In this document: one piece after another, positions 17,549 through 25,401 of the stretch
Position numbering within the stretch: the stretch's first letter is position 1
How the letters are laid out: the number at the start of each line of letters is the position of its first letter
Assembly: GCA_903834185.1 (NCBI GenBank)
Contig: CAILHX010000020.1
Location: 1-57,450 of the forward strand
From: an uncultured Methylophilaceae bacterium
GTDB lineage: Bacteria > Pseudomonadota > Gammaproteobacteria > Burkholderiales > Methylophilaceae
DNA: 57,450 nucleotides
Direction: 5' to 3'
Position numbers and translations under genes: made by a program
The notes under the pieces: generated by a model
The model's database searches: none
What the model was told of the DNA's origin: nothing
The model's input: only the letters and a program-made list of their open reading frames with translations

Positions 17549-18997
17549 ATGACGAGGTTTTTCGCACTTTTTATGGTGCTATGCATGGTGGTTGGTTGCG
17601 CAAAACCGCCCGCCCATTCCGAGATTCGCATGGCGCTTGCGCAAGCGCCTCTGACGCTAGACCCTCGCTACGCAACCGATGCCGCTTCCGAGCGTATCAA
17701 TCGCTTGATCTACCGTCCGCTGGTGGACTTCGACGCGCATTCCCATCCCATCCCGCTGTTGGCAAACTGGCAGCAGACAGATGCATTGCATTATCGTTTT
17801 ACCTTAGGGCAAAGCGGGCGTCTGTTTCATGATGGTACAACGCTGACGGCGGCTGATGTGGTGGCTACCTATGTTTCCCTGCTTGCACTTAAAGACTCGC
17901 CGCATACTGCAGAGTTTGCCAACATCAGCGATGTGCAAGCCCGAAATGACGATGTCGTAGAGTTCACCTTGCGCGTACCGGATAGTCAATTCCCGGCAAG
18001 ATTGATCATAGGCATCATGCCTGCCCGGCTGATTGCCCGGCATCACGATTTCGCCAGACAACCCATAGGCAGTGGGTCATTACAGTTGATGGGATGGAAA
18101 CGTACAGTTAGGCTGCAGCGAATCAGCGATCATCAGCAGATCGTGCTGGAAGAAGTGCGTGATCCCACGGTGCGGGTGCTCAAGTTGTTGCGCGGCGAAG
18201 TGGATATGTTGCAAGGCGATCTGCCGCCGGAACTGGTCAGCTATCTGAAACAACAAAATGGCATCAGCGTGGAGGAGGTAGCAGGCACCAATTTTTCTTA
18301 TCAGGGGTTTAATCTGCAAGACCCGTTATTGAAAAATCCTCTGGTGCGGCGTGCGGTCACGCTGGCGGTAGACCGTAACGCTATCCTGCAACATATGCTT
18401 ATAGGCGGCAGTCGCGCTGCGACTGCTATCCTGCCGCCGGAACATTGGGCGGGCAACGCTGCATTGCCCGCCTATCCCTACGACCCTGTACAGGCAAGAA
18501 GCCTGTTACTTCAGGCGGGGATAAAATTGCCTTTGAAGCTGGTCTATAAAACATCCACTGATGCGCAGCGGGTGCGACTTGCCACCGTGATGCAGGCACA
18601 GATGCGCGCCAGTGGTATAGACTTGGAGATACGCAGTCTGGATTGGGGCACGTTTTTCGATGATATCAAGCAAGGGCATTTCCAGCTTTACGGTCTGACC
18701 TGGGTGGGTATCAAAACGCCGGAGATCTACCGGCTGGCATTTCACAGTGCATCTATACCGCCCAAAGGTGCCAATCGCGGTCATTTACAGGATGCCGAGC
18801 TGGATGAGCTGATCGACCGTGCCGATTGGCAAGCGGTCACCGCGCGCGCGCATGAGCTGCTGCCTTATGTGCCATTGTGGTACGAAGGCCAGTTTGCCGC
18901 GATGCGTAAGGATATCGTCGGATATACGCCGGCTGCAGATGGTAATTGGGATGGTTTGGCAGTTGTTGCAAGGAGAAAGTTGAATGATAAAGATTGA
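17549..18997 (+). CDS. ABC transporter peptide-binding lipoprotein (family 5 SBP)
   Basis: 482 residues. A lipoprotein signal peptide ends at the lipobox MVVGC (Cys17). The mature protein is a family-5 (OppA/DppA-type) binding protein with TLDPRYATDAASERINRLIY, YRFTLGQSGRLFHDGTTLTA, GSGSLQLMGW, PLVRRAVTLAVDRNAIL and VPLWYEGQFAAM. It should deliver peptides, or a peptide-like ligand, to the permeases encoded at 19,957-21,665. No ATPase gene is nearby. The last 14 bases overlap the VOC gene, whose Shine-Dalgarno lies inside this gene. Confidence 0.9.
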   Translation: MTRFFALFMVLCMVVGCAKPPAHSEIRMALAQAPLTLDPRYATDAASERINRLIYRPLVDFDAHSHPIPLLANWQQTDALHYRFTLGQSGRLFHDGTTLTAADVVATYVSLLALKDSPHTAEFANISDVQARNDDVVEFTLRVPDSQFPARLIIGIMPARLIARHHDFARQPIGSGSLQLMGWKRTVRLQRISDHQQIVLEEVRDPTVRVLKLLRGEVDMLQGDLPPELVSYLKQQNGISVEEVAGTNFSYQGFNLQDPLLKNPLVRRAVTLAVDRNAILQHMLIGGSRAATAILPPEHWAGNAALPAYPYDPVQARSLLLQAGIKLPLKLVYKTSTDAQRVRLATVMQAQMRASGIDLEIRSLDWGTFFDDIKQGHFQLYGLTWVGIKTPEIYRLAFHSASIPPKGANRGHLQDAELDELIDRADWQAVTARAHELLPYVPLWYEGQFAAMRKDIVGYTPAADGNWDGLAVVARRKLNDKD

Positions 18998-19358
18998 ACG
19001 CATGATGCATACCGGGCTGATTATTTCGAACTTGGCGCGTGCTCGTGCTTTTTACGAAGGGGTCTTGGGGTTCACCCCAAATCCTGCCCGTCCCAAATTT
19101 GATTTCGAGGGCGTGTGGTACGACATTGGACAAAACCAGGTGCACCTGATGGCAGTGCCTAATCCTTATGAGCATGTGCTGCGTCCTGCGCATGGCGGGC
19201 GTGATACGCATATCGCATTCGCCGTGGATGATGTGGCTCCGGTAGTTGCCGAACTGGAGAAGGCGGGAGTGAGCTACAGCATGAGTAAATCCGGGCGTGC
19301 CGCCGTATTTTGCCGCGACCCTGACGGCAATGCGCTGGAATTCTCTGCCGTCAAATAA
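18984..19358 (+). CDS. VOC-superfamily (glyoxalase/dioxygenase fold) protein
   Basis: 124 residues forming one VOC unit: MMHTGLIISNLARARAFYEG, VLGFTPNPARPKFDFEGVWY, DTHIAFAVDDVAPVVAELEK, and the C-terminal FCRDPDGNALEFS. Candidate metal ligands are His9 or so in MHTGLII, the His in DTHIAF and the Glu in ALEFS. Substrate unknown. It overlaps the binding-protein gene, with GGAG nine bases before the ATG, so it belongs to the same transcript. Confidence 0.88.
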   Translation: MIKIERMMHTGLIISNLARARAFYEGVLGFTPNPARPKFDFEGVWYDIGQNQVHLMAVPNPYEHVLRPAHGGRDTHIAFAVDDVAPVVAELEKAGVSYSMSKSGRAAVFCRDPDGNALEFSAVK

Positions 19359-19465
19359 AAAATCCAATTTTCGTCGCCATGCTGCGTTACTCGCAAAAAA
19401 TCGCTCCTTACATATCCCCGATTTTTTACTCGCGCCTTGCCTTGCTTAGAAACTTGAATTTTTAG
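19356..19465. repeat. Putative MITE-like intergenic repeat element
   Basis: About 110 bases with imperfect terminal inverted repeats (TAAAAAATCCAA at the left, TTGAATTTTTA at the right) and an inner hairpin, AAAAAATCG (19395-19403) with CGATTTTTT (19419-19427). The interior has the look of an interspersed repeat common in betaproteobacteria (GTCGCCATGCTGCGTTACTCG). Only one copy is seen in the window, so repetition is inferred. The left end overlaps the VOC stop codon. Confidence 0.45.
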
Positions 19466-19480
19466 TGATACCCTTCATTT

Positions 19481-19960
19481 ATGAAAATAAAAATCTCGAT
19501 TCCCCAGCAGAGTTTGATTTTGGAAGATGAGCTAGGCAAGCAACTGAGGTCTTATCCGGTTTCCACGGCGTTGAAAGGCGCAGGGGAAAAGAAGAACAGT
19601 TATTGCACTCCGCGTGGCAAGCATGTGATACGTGCCAAGATAGGTGGCGGTCTGCCTGCGAACACGGTATTCGTCGGGCGCAGGCCCACGGGTGAAACCT
19701 GGTCGGCTGAATTGTCCACCCAGCGTCCCGGGCATGACTGGATATTAACGCGCATCCTATGGCTTTCCGGATGCGAAATCGGTTTTAACCGTCTGGGCGA
19801 TTGCGATTCCATGCAGCGCTACATTTATATCCACGGCACGGCCGATACCGAGCCTATGGGGGTGCCGCTTTCGCATGGCTGCATCCGCATGCGCAATGCC
19901 GATGTAATGGATATGTTTGACCGTGTGCCGGTCGGCACCCAAGTGGATATCAGCGATTGA
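19481..19960 (+). CDS. L,D-transpeptidase (YkuD domain)
   Basis: 159 residues with the catalytic YkuD signature HGTADTEPMG followed by LSHGCIRMRNADVMDMFDRV; the cysteine of SHGCIRM is the nucleophile. Family members form 3-3 peptidoglycan crosslinks or attach lipoproteins to murein. There is no recognisable signal peptide: the protein begins MKIKISIPQQSLILEDELGK. It is either exported by another route or is a stand-alone cytoplasmic YkuD form. The next gene starts at a TTG inside this stop codon. No Shine-Dalgarno is obvious. Confidence 0.88.
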   Translation: MKIKISIPQQSLILEDELGKQLRSYPVSTALKGAGEKKNSYCTPRGKHVIRAKIGGGLPANTVFVGRRPTGETWSAELSTQRPGHDWILTRILWLSGCEIGFNRLGDCDSMQRYIYIHGTADTEPMGVPLSHGCIRMRNADVMDMFDRVPVGTQVDISD

Positions 19961-20877
19961 GCTTTGCTATTAAACGCGTATGGGGTGTGCTACCCGTTGT
20001 TTTTGGTGTGCTGTTACTGACCTTTCTACTGGTGCATCTGGTGCCTGGCGATCCGGTGGAAGTGATGCTGGGTGACTCCGCGACAAGCGGTGACCGCGCC
20101 CAACTGCGCGCCGAACTCGGGCTGGATCAACCGCTGGCGGTGCAATTCTGCAATTACCTGAAACATATAGCACATGGCGATTTTGGCCGTTCCATCCACC
20201 AGCATGCTGATATTTCCACGCTGATTGCAGAACGCGTTCCGGCCACTTTCAAGCTGGCATTACTGGCTCTTGCAATCGCTCTGTTGATGGGCTTGCCGCT
20301 GGGCATTGCTGCTGCGTTGCACCATTTACATTGGCCGGACCGCTTCGCTACCCTGTCTGCGCTTACCTTGTCCGCCATGCCGCATTTCTGGCTGGGTCCA
20401 TTATTGATGCTGGTTTTTTCGCTGTGGCTGGGCTGGCTGCCGATCAGCGGCATGGAAAGCAAAGCTTCCATTGTGTTACCCGCATTGACCCTGGCCTGCG
20501 GCCTTGCCGCCATTCTCACGCGCATGACCCGTGCCAGTCTGCTGGAAACCTTGAATGAGGATTATGTGCGAACAGCACGCGCCAAAGGTTTGCCGGAACG
20601 TTTGGTGATATTGCGCCATGCTTTGAAACCTGCGTTATTGCCGGTGGTGACGGTGGTGGGCTTGCAACTGGGTTCGCTGCTGGCAGGTGCGGTGATCACC
20701 GAGACCGTATTCGGCTGGGAGGGAATAGGGCGCTTATTGGTGGAATCCATAGAAAAGCGCGATTACCCGGTGACGCAGGCTTGTGTCCTGGTGATCTCGC
20801 TGAGTTATGTGGTAATCAATCTGCTGACCGATCTGGCTTATGGCAGATTAGACCCAAGAACGGAATCCGGTCACTGA
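19957..20877 (+). CDS. ABC transporter permease, DppB/OppB type
   Basis: 306 residues, polytopic. It has the OppB-type N-terminal helix, the family motifs VHLVPGDPVEVMLGDSA, LRAELGLDQPLAVQFCNYL and GDFGRSIHQHADISTLI, and the cytoplasmic EAA-like loop YVRTARAKGLPERLVILRHA. ETVFGWEGIGRLLVESIEKR is a typical C-terminal motif. It pairs with the downstream permease. The start is a TTG that overlaps the preceding stop (TTGA), implying translational coupling. Confidence 0.93.
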   Translation: MSFAIKRVWGVLPVVFGVLLLTFLLVHLVPGDPVEVMLGDSATSGDRAQLRAELGLDQPLAVQFCNYLKHIAHGDFGRSIHQHADISTLIAERVPATFKLALLALAIALLMGLPLGIAAALHHLHWPDRFATLSALTLSAMPHFWLGPLLMLVFSLWLGWLPISGMESKASIVLPALTLACGLAAILTRMTRASLLETLNEDYVRTARAKGLPERLVILRHALKPALLPVVTVVGLQLGSLLAGAVITETVFGWEGIGRLLVESIEKRDYPVTQACVLVISLSYVVINLLTDLAYGRLDPRTESGH

Positions 20878-21665
20878 TGAAAGCCAGTTTGCCTGCCTTT
20901 ATCGTGCTTTTCTGGTTATGCGCAGCGGTCGCCGCGCCCTGGCTGGGTTTGTCTCCCGATACCATTCATCTACAAAACATCCTGTCCCATCCCGACTGGC
21001 ATGCATGGCTGGGATACGACGATCTGGGTCGCGACATTCTGGCACGTTTGCTCAGCGGTGCTCGCGTCTCTGTGACCGTGGCGGTGACGGTGACTGTGGT
21101 CACCTTTAGCGTCGGTACAACGATAGGATTGTTGGCAGGATATTTTGGCGGTTGGCTGGATAAATTGCTCATGCATAGCACCGATGTATTTTTGGCATTC
21201 CCCGGCATCCTGCTGGCGATCGCATTTGCTGCCGTACTCGGGCCCGGAGTGGGTAATCTGATGCTGGCTTTATGCATGACTTCATGGGTAAGCTACACGC
21301 GACTCACGCGTGCACAAGTACTGGCGATAAGAGGCAGGCAGCATGTGCTGGCGGCGCAGGTATTGGGAGCCTCCATACCAAGAATACTGAGGCAGCATAT
21401 ATTGCCTTTATTACTCGCCCCATTGCTGGTGGAAATGACTTTCAGCATTGCCAGTTTGATCATCGCCGAAGCCAGCCTGTCTTTCCTGGGCTTGGGCATA
21501 CAACCTCCGGCGGCCTCCTGGGGAGCTATGCTACGCGATGGCACCCGGTACTTACTGGTCGCACCGCATTATGTGCTTGCCGTGGGAGTGAGTCTGATGT
21601 CGCTGGTGCTGGCAGTGAATATGCTGGGAGATAGCTTGCGCGACAGTCTGCAAGTCAAAAGATAG
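20877..21665 (+). CDS. ABC transporter permease, DppC/OppC type
   Basis: 262 residues from the ATG that shares a base with the DppB-like stop (TGATG). Motifs are HAWLGYDDLGRDILARLLSG, the EAA-like region YTRLTRAQVLAIRGRQHVLA with AQVLGASIPRILRQHILP, and EASLSFLGLGIQPPAASWG. An open frame extends 32 codons upstream but is antisense-like filler inside the previous gene and is rejected. No ATP-binding subunit follows, so an ATPase must be encoded elsewhere. Confidence 0.92.
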   Translation: MKASLPAFIVLFWLCAAVAAPWLGLSPDTIHLQNILSHPDWHAWLGYDDLGRDILARLLSGARVSVTVAVTVTVVTFSVGTTIGLLAGYFGGWLDKLLMHSTDVFLAFPGILLAIAFAAVLGPGVGNLMLALCMTSWVSYTRLTRAQVLAIRGRQHVLAAQVLGASIPRILRQHILPLLLAPLLVEMTFSIASLIIAEASLSFLGLGIQPPAASWGAMLRDGTRYLLVAPHYVLAVGVSLMSLVLAVNMLGDSLRDSLQVKR

Positions 21666-21679
21666 CTTACAATCGTGCC

Positions 21680-22417
21680 ATGAACTCTAATATCGGGACA
21701 CAAGCCACCGCCAGCAAGCCTCGCCGTCAATACCGGTATTATGACCTGGTGATGGTGGCTTTCGTAGTGGTACTGGTGTGTTCCAACCTGATCGGTCCGG
21801 GCAAGGTCACGCAGATATCACTGCCTGTGGTGGGTACCTTGACCTTTGGCGCGGGCGTGCTGTTCTTCCCGATTTCGTTTATTTTTGGCGACATCCTGAC
21901 CGAGGTGTACGGCTATGCCAGCTCACGGCGTGTAATCTGGGCCGGATTTGCCGGACTGGCGTTTGCCTCGGTGATGGCGTGGATGGTGGTCGCCTTGCCT
22001 GCGGCGCCTTTCTGGCACGACCAGGCAGCTTACGAAAGCGTTTACGGGTCGACCTGGCGAATCGCATTGGCTTCGCTGATTGCTTTCTGGTGTGGTGAGT
22101 TCGTGAACTCTTACGTCATGGCCAAGATGAAGATATTGACACAAGGGCGATGGCTTTGGACGCGCACCATAGGTTCCACCCTCTCTGGTGAAGCCGTGGA
22201 CTCGATATTGTTTTTTCCTTTGGCGTTTTATGGCTCCGGCGAATTTCCGGACGACAAGATGGCGATGATCGTGCTGGCGCAGTTTCTGGCCAAGGTTGGG
22301 GTGGAAGTGGTGTTCACTCCGGCGACCTATAAAATTGTTGCCTGGCTCAAAGCTGCGGAACATGAAGATTATTACGATTACAATACCGACTTTAATCCGT
22401 TTACGCTTAACGCATAG
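21680..22417 (+). CDS. yhhQ: Queuosine precursor transporter (YhhQ family)
   Basis: 245 residues with about six transmembrane helices. Family motifs are VCSNLIGPGKV, FGAGVLFFPISFIFGDILTE, VYGYASSRRVIWAGF, and the WTRTIGSTLSGEAVDSILFF region. YhhQ imports 7-cyano-7-deazaguanine or related queuosine precursors for tRNA modification. The final DYYDYNTDFNPF tail is typical of proteobacterial members. It follows the permease genes by 14 bases. Confidence 0.92.
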   Translation: MNSNIGTQATASKPRRQYRYYDLVMVAFVVVLVCSNLIGPGKVTQISLPVVGTLTFGAGVLFFPISFIFGDILTEVYGYASSRRVIWAGFAGLAFASVMAWMVVALPAAPFWHDQAAYESVYGSTWRIALASLIAFWCGEFVNSYVMAKMKILTQGRWLWTRTIGSTLSGEAVDSILFFPLAFYGSGEFPDDKMAMIVLAQFLAKVGVEVVFTPATYKIVAWLKAAEHEDYYDYNTDFNPFTLNA

Positions 22418-22458
22418 CTTTAACAATTAGCTTAAAAAAATCAGCCGGGAGAAATTGT

Positions 22459-23514
22459 ATGTCGCTAGGCCCCATCATGCTCGATGTCGAAGGTACGGAA
22501 CTCAATGCCGACGACATTCGACGTTTGCAACATCCGCTGGTCGGCGGTGTGATCCTGTTCGGGCGCAACTATGAATCGCCCTCACAGTTAAAGGAACTGA
22601 CAGCTGCGATTCACGCCGTACGGCAACCACCCTTGTTGATCGCAGTTGATCATGAAGGGGGTAGGGTGCAGCGTTTTCGTGAAGGATTCACCAGGATTCC
22701 GGCAATGCGCGAACTCGGCAAGGTATGGGACAAGAGCCGCAAGCGCGCCAAGGATATGGCAGAACAGGTAGGCTGGGTACTGGCGGCGGAGCTTCGTGCG
22801 CATGGTGTGGATTTCAGCTTTACCCCGGTATTGGACGTGGATTTCGGCAATAGCTCGGTGATCGGTGACCGCGCATTCCATCGTGACACACAAGCCATTT
22901 CAGATATCGCGCATGCACTGATGATAGGCCTGAAACGAGGTGGCATGGCGGCCGTAGGCAAGCATTTCCCCGGGCATGGCCATGTGGCGGCGGATTCGCA
23001 TACCGAGATACCAATAGATGATCGTAGCTTTAGCCAGATCGAGCAAGAGGATTTGGAGCCTTTCCGCCGTATGGCGGATTTCGGTATGCAGGCGGTGATG
23101 CCGGCGCACGTCATTTATTCCAAAGTGGATGACAAACCGGCCGGGTTTTCCAAAATATGGGTTTACCAGGTGTTACGCCGTCATCTGGGTTTCAATGGCG
23201 TGGTGTTCAGCGACGACCTTGCAATGGAAGGGGCTGTGGTGGCCGGGGACGTTACACAGCGCGCGATCGCGGCATTTGAAGCCGGCTGCGATATGGTGCT
23301 GATCTGTAATCGTCCGGACCTGGCGGACGAGCTGCTGTATAATCTGGATATCAAAGTTTCAGCAGTTGCCATGTCGCGGTTGGCACGCATGCATGGCAGA
23401 CCACATCCGGCCTCGATGACGGAGTTGCATGAGGATGCCGAATTTGTTGCGGCTGTAAAAAATGCTGCTACTTTGGGGATAATTGAAGGGGAGTTACAGC
23501 TGTCGGATAAATAA
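22459..23514 (+). CDS. nagZ: Beta-N-acetylhexosaminidase
   Basis: A cytoplasmic GH3 glycosidase that removes GlcNAc from anhydro-muropeptides during peptidoglycan recycling. 351 residues against about 340 in E. coli. Signatures are VDHEGGRVQRFREGFTRIP, GVDFSFTPVLDVDFG, the GH3 loop VGKHFPGHGHVAADSHTEIP, and FSDDLAMEGAVVAG, which contains the nucleophilic aspartate. GGGAG precedes the ATG. It may be functionally linked with the L,D-transpeptidase and peptide transporter just upstream. Confidence 0.94.
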   Translation: MSLGPIMLDVEGTELNADDIRRLQHPLVGGVILFGRNYESPSQLKELTAAIHAVRQPPLLIAVDHEGGRVQRFREGFTRIPAMRELGKVWDKSRKRAKDMAEQVGWVLAAELRAHGVDFSFTPVLDVDFGNSSVIGDRAFHRDTQAISDIAHALMIGLKRGGMAAVGKHFPGHGHVAADSHTEIPIDDRSFSQIEQEDLEPFRRMADFGMQAVMPAHVIYSKVDDKPAGFSKIWVYQVLRRHLGFNGVVFSDDLAMEGAVVAGDVTQRAIAAFEAGCDMVLICNRPDLADELLYNLDIKVSAVAMSRLARMHGRPHPASMTELHEDAEFVAAVKNAATLGIIEGELQLSDK

Positions 23515-23548
23515 GCTTAAGATTTTTCGCTCGATTTTTTCGTCAGCA

Positions 23549-23563
23549 TGGCTTGATTTTTGC
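23549..23563 (+). promoter_or_regulatory. Sigma-54-like -24/-12 element
   Basis: TGGC-TTGATTT-TTGC keeps GG (23550-23551) and GC (23562-23563) exactly ten bases apart, and TGGC and TTGC match consensus, though the CA after TGGC is TT. The predicted start of transcription is about 55 bases before the gene at 23,629. Confidence 0.45.
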
Positions 23564-23628
23564 GTGATGCAGGACTATATTCGCTATGAGGTTTTCTGAT
23601 GAAGTAATGGTCGGGAAAGGCAAGGAAA

Positions 23629-24417
23629 ATGGCGGTTTCAAACGTTGCGATTCTTAGTAATGATAGCGTTGAGCCAACAACGGCGATAGTACGTCAGAGC
23701 AATGTCACTCAAAATGCCGCAAACAACAGTACTCTAAGTTCCCCCAGTTCGATTACCTTTATCAGCGCGTCCGGCCAGTCGCGATTGTCGCTGGAAAGCT
23801 TCCAGGCTTTAGCCACTGCCATCCAGACACTGAATGTACCCCCCACAGTAAGCGATTTCGAGATTGTTGTAACGGGCGTTGTGAGCGGTCTCAGCGGGTT
23901 GCGTTTGGCGCTGGCGAATGCGGCAGTATCCAATGCCAATTACCGCGAGCAGCAAAAGGCTGAAAAGGCGCTTGCAGCCATTGATCAGGCAAGTAAAGAT
24001 GTTACTGCCGCGCTGCAGAAGATAGGTATAGATCGTCAGGCCGATGGCAGCTATAGCATAGATCAAAAGCAGCTTACCAAGGCGTTTAACGAAGATCCTA
24101 ATGCAACGTACGCGACCTTAACCAGCTTTGCGGCCCAGGCGAGCAAGGCTGCGAGTAGTGCGGAGGACAGTAAGGCGCAGGCTGTGGCGGCGAGTAACGC
24201 AGATGCCGCAAATCACGCTTTGCAGGCTGCGCAGATAGCAGGTCAGGCGGCCATCCAGGCTGCACAGCCGCTGCAGCAGGCCGCAACGCAGAATTTTGCG
24301 ACCGGTGCCTCATTCGGTAACTCATTTCAGCCGCAATTGGCTACACAACTTGCTGGTGTTACCAGTTTTGCTGCGCGTATCGCTGTGACGACCTACCTGG
24401 CCGTCTCATCTCTCTAA
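23629..24417 (+). CDS. Unknown Ala/Ser/Gln-rich protein next to the flagellar cluster
   Basis: 262 residues with no signal peptide and no membrane helix, except a mildly hydrophobic C-terminus. The middle is helical and coiled-coil-like (REQQKAEKALAAIDQASKDV, then TAALQKIGI). A motif of the form GIDRQADGSYSIDQKQLTKA follows, then a long Ala/Gln-rich helix (NADAANHALQAAQIAGQAAI). The D-GSYSID-K-L pattern is reminiscent of flagellar cap or hook-associated proteins, but I cannot assign a family. GGAAA lies before the ATG. A sigma-54-like element upstream and the position before fliF hint at a motility link. Confidence 0.7.
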   Translation: MAVSNVAILSNDSVEPTTAIVRQSNVTQNAANNSTLSSPSSITFISASGQSRLSLESFQALATAIQTLNVPPTVSDFEIVVTGVVSGLSGLRLALANAAVSNANYREQQKAEKALAAIDQASKDVTAALQKIGIDRQADGSYSIDQKQLTKAFNEDPNATYATLTSFAAQASKAASSAEDSKAQAVAASNADAANHALQAAQIAGQAAIQAAQPLQQAATQNFATGASFGNSFQPQLATQLAGVTSFAARIAVTTYLAVSSL

Positions 24418-24536
24418 AATTTACCCTATTTTTATTGCTGCCGCACTTGTGTTTTTTTCGCGCATTGGTTACGCTTGCCCCAAACCCATTGAATTAGTGA
24501 TTTTGTAATGCGTATCAATGAGGTGTGAGGTAGAAT

Positions 24537-24565
24537 TTGAAACAACATGAAGTTAATATAATAAT
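24537..24565 (+). promoter_or_regulatory. Possible sigma-70 promoter of the Bax-inhibitor-like gene
   Basis: TTGAAA (24537-24542) could pair with AATAAT at 24560-24565 (17-base spacer); the perfect TATAAT at 24557-24562 is only 14 bases away. A Shine-Dalgarno AAGGGA and the ATG at 24589 follow. Confidence 0.35.
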
Positions 24566-24588
24566 AAAAATATAAGGGAATCAGCTAC

Positions 24589-25278
24589 ATGCAATCAGAA
24601 TATCAGGGCGGTACTGCATCCGCGCAGTTTTCCACTGGCACACACAAAGTGCTCCGCAACACTTACATGCTACTAGGCTTATCCATGCTGCCTACCGTTT
24701 TCGGGGCGAGCATCGGACTGAATATGAATTTTTTGTTTATGGCGCAGCATCCGGTCATGTCGGTATTGGGGATGCTGGCGGTGATGTTTGTATTATTCGC
24801 CGGCATAAAAGCAAACCAGAATAGTGCGATAGGCGTGCTGCTGCTACTGCTGATGACCGGATTTCTGGGCATGCTGTTGGGCCCGATCCTGCAAGCGGCT
24901 TTGCATTTGAGAAACGGCGGTCAGATCGTGGGACTGGCTGCGGGCGGAACCGGTGTGATCTTTATGACATTGGCATCGATTGCGACCGTCAGCAAAAGGG
25001 ACTTCAGCTTTTTAGGCAATTTCCTGTTCGTAGGCCTGATTCTATTGATCGTGGCATCGCTGGCAAATGCATTTTTTCAAATCCCGGTAATGGCGCTCGC
25101 GCTTTCCGGAATCTCCGTACTGATATTCTCAGGATATATTCTGTTCGATGTTAGTCGCATCGTACAGGGAGGTGAGACCAATTATGTGATGGCGACCCTG
25201 GCGCTATATCTTGATATTTATAATCTGTTTGTAAATTTATTGTCCCTGCTGATGGCCTTGCTGGGCAATCGCGATTAA
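24589..25278 (+). CDS. Bax inhibitor-1/YccA family membrane protein
   Basis: 229 residues with seven predicted transmembrane helices. The start (HKVLRNTYMLLGLSMLPTVF) and end (SGYILFDVSRIVQGGETNYV then LYLDIYNLFVNLLSLLMAL) are the signatures of the YccA/BI-1 family. E. coli YccA modulates FtsH proteolysis, and other members conduct Ca2+. AAGGGA is nine bases before the ATG. It occupies the position before fliF where fliE is often found, with no evidence of a functional tie. Confidence 0.93.
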   Translation: MQSEYQGGTASAQFSTGTHKVLRNTYMLLGLSMLPTVFGASIGLNMNFLFMAQHPVMSVLGMLAVMFVLFAGIKANQNSAIGVLLLLLMTGFLGMLLGPILQAALHLRNGGQIVGLAAGGTGVIFMTLASIATVSKRDFSFLGNFLFVGLILLIVASLANAFFQIPVMALALSGISVLIFSGYILFDVSRIVQGGETNYVMATLALYLDIYNLFVNLLSLLMALLGNRD

Positions 25279-25401
25279 AATGTGCTGGAATATGAGCGTG
25301 ATGCGGGTTATTCTTGAAGCATCACAAAAATTTGTGTCTGTAATCTGTTGCTAATATAGATTACTTTACAATTGCGAAACTTTTGATTGTTAGAAAGCTT
25401 A

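Noticed and set aside
20781-20876. 32-codon extension of the DppC-like permease
   Set aside because: It lies inside the preceding gene in another frame and the ATG at the TGATG overlap fits the family start.
25279-25401. Sigma-54 promoter before fliF
   Set aside because: No GG-N10-GC spacing occurs in this gap.
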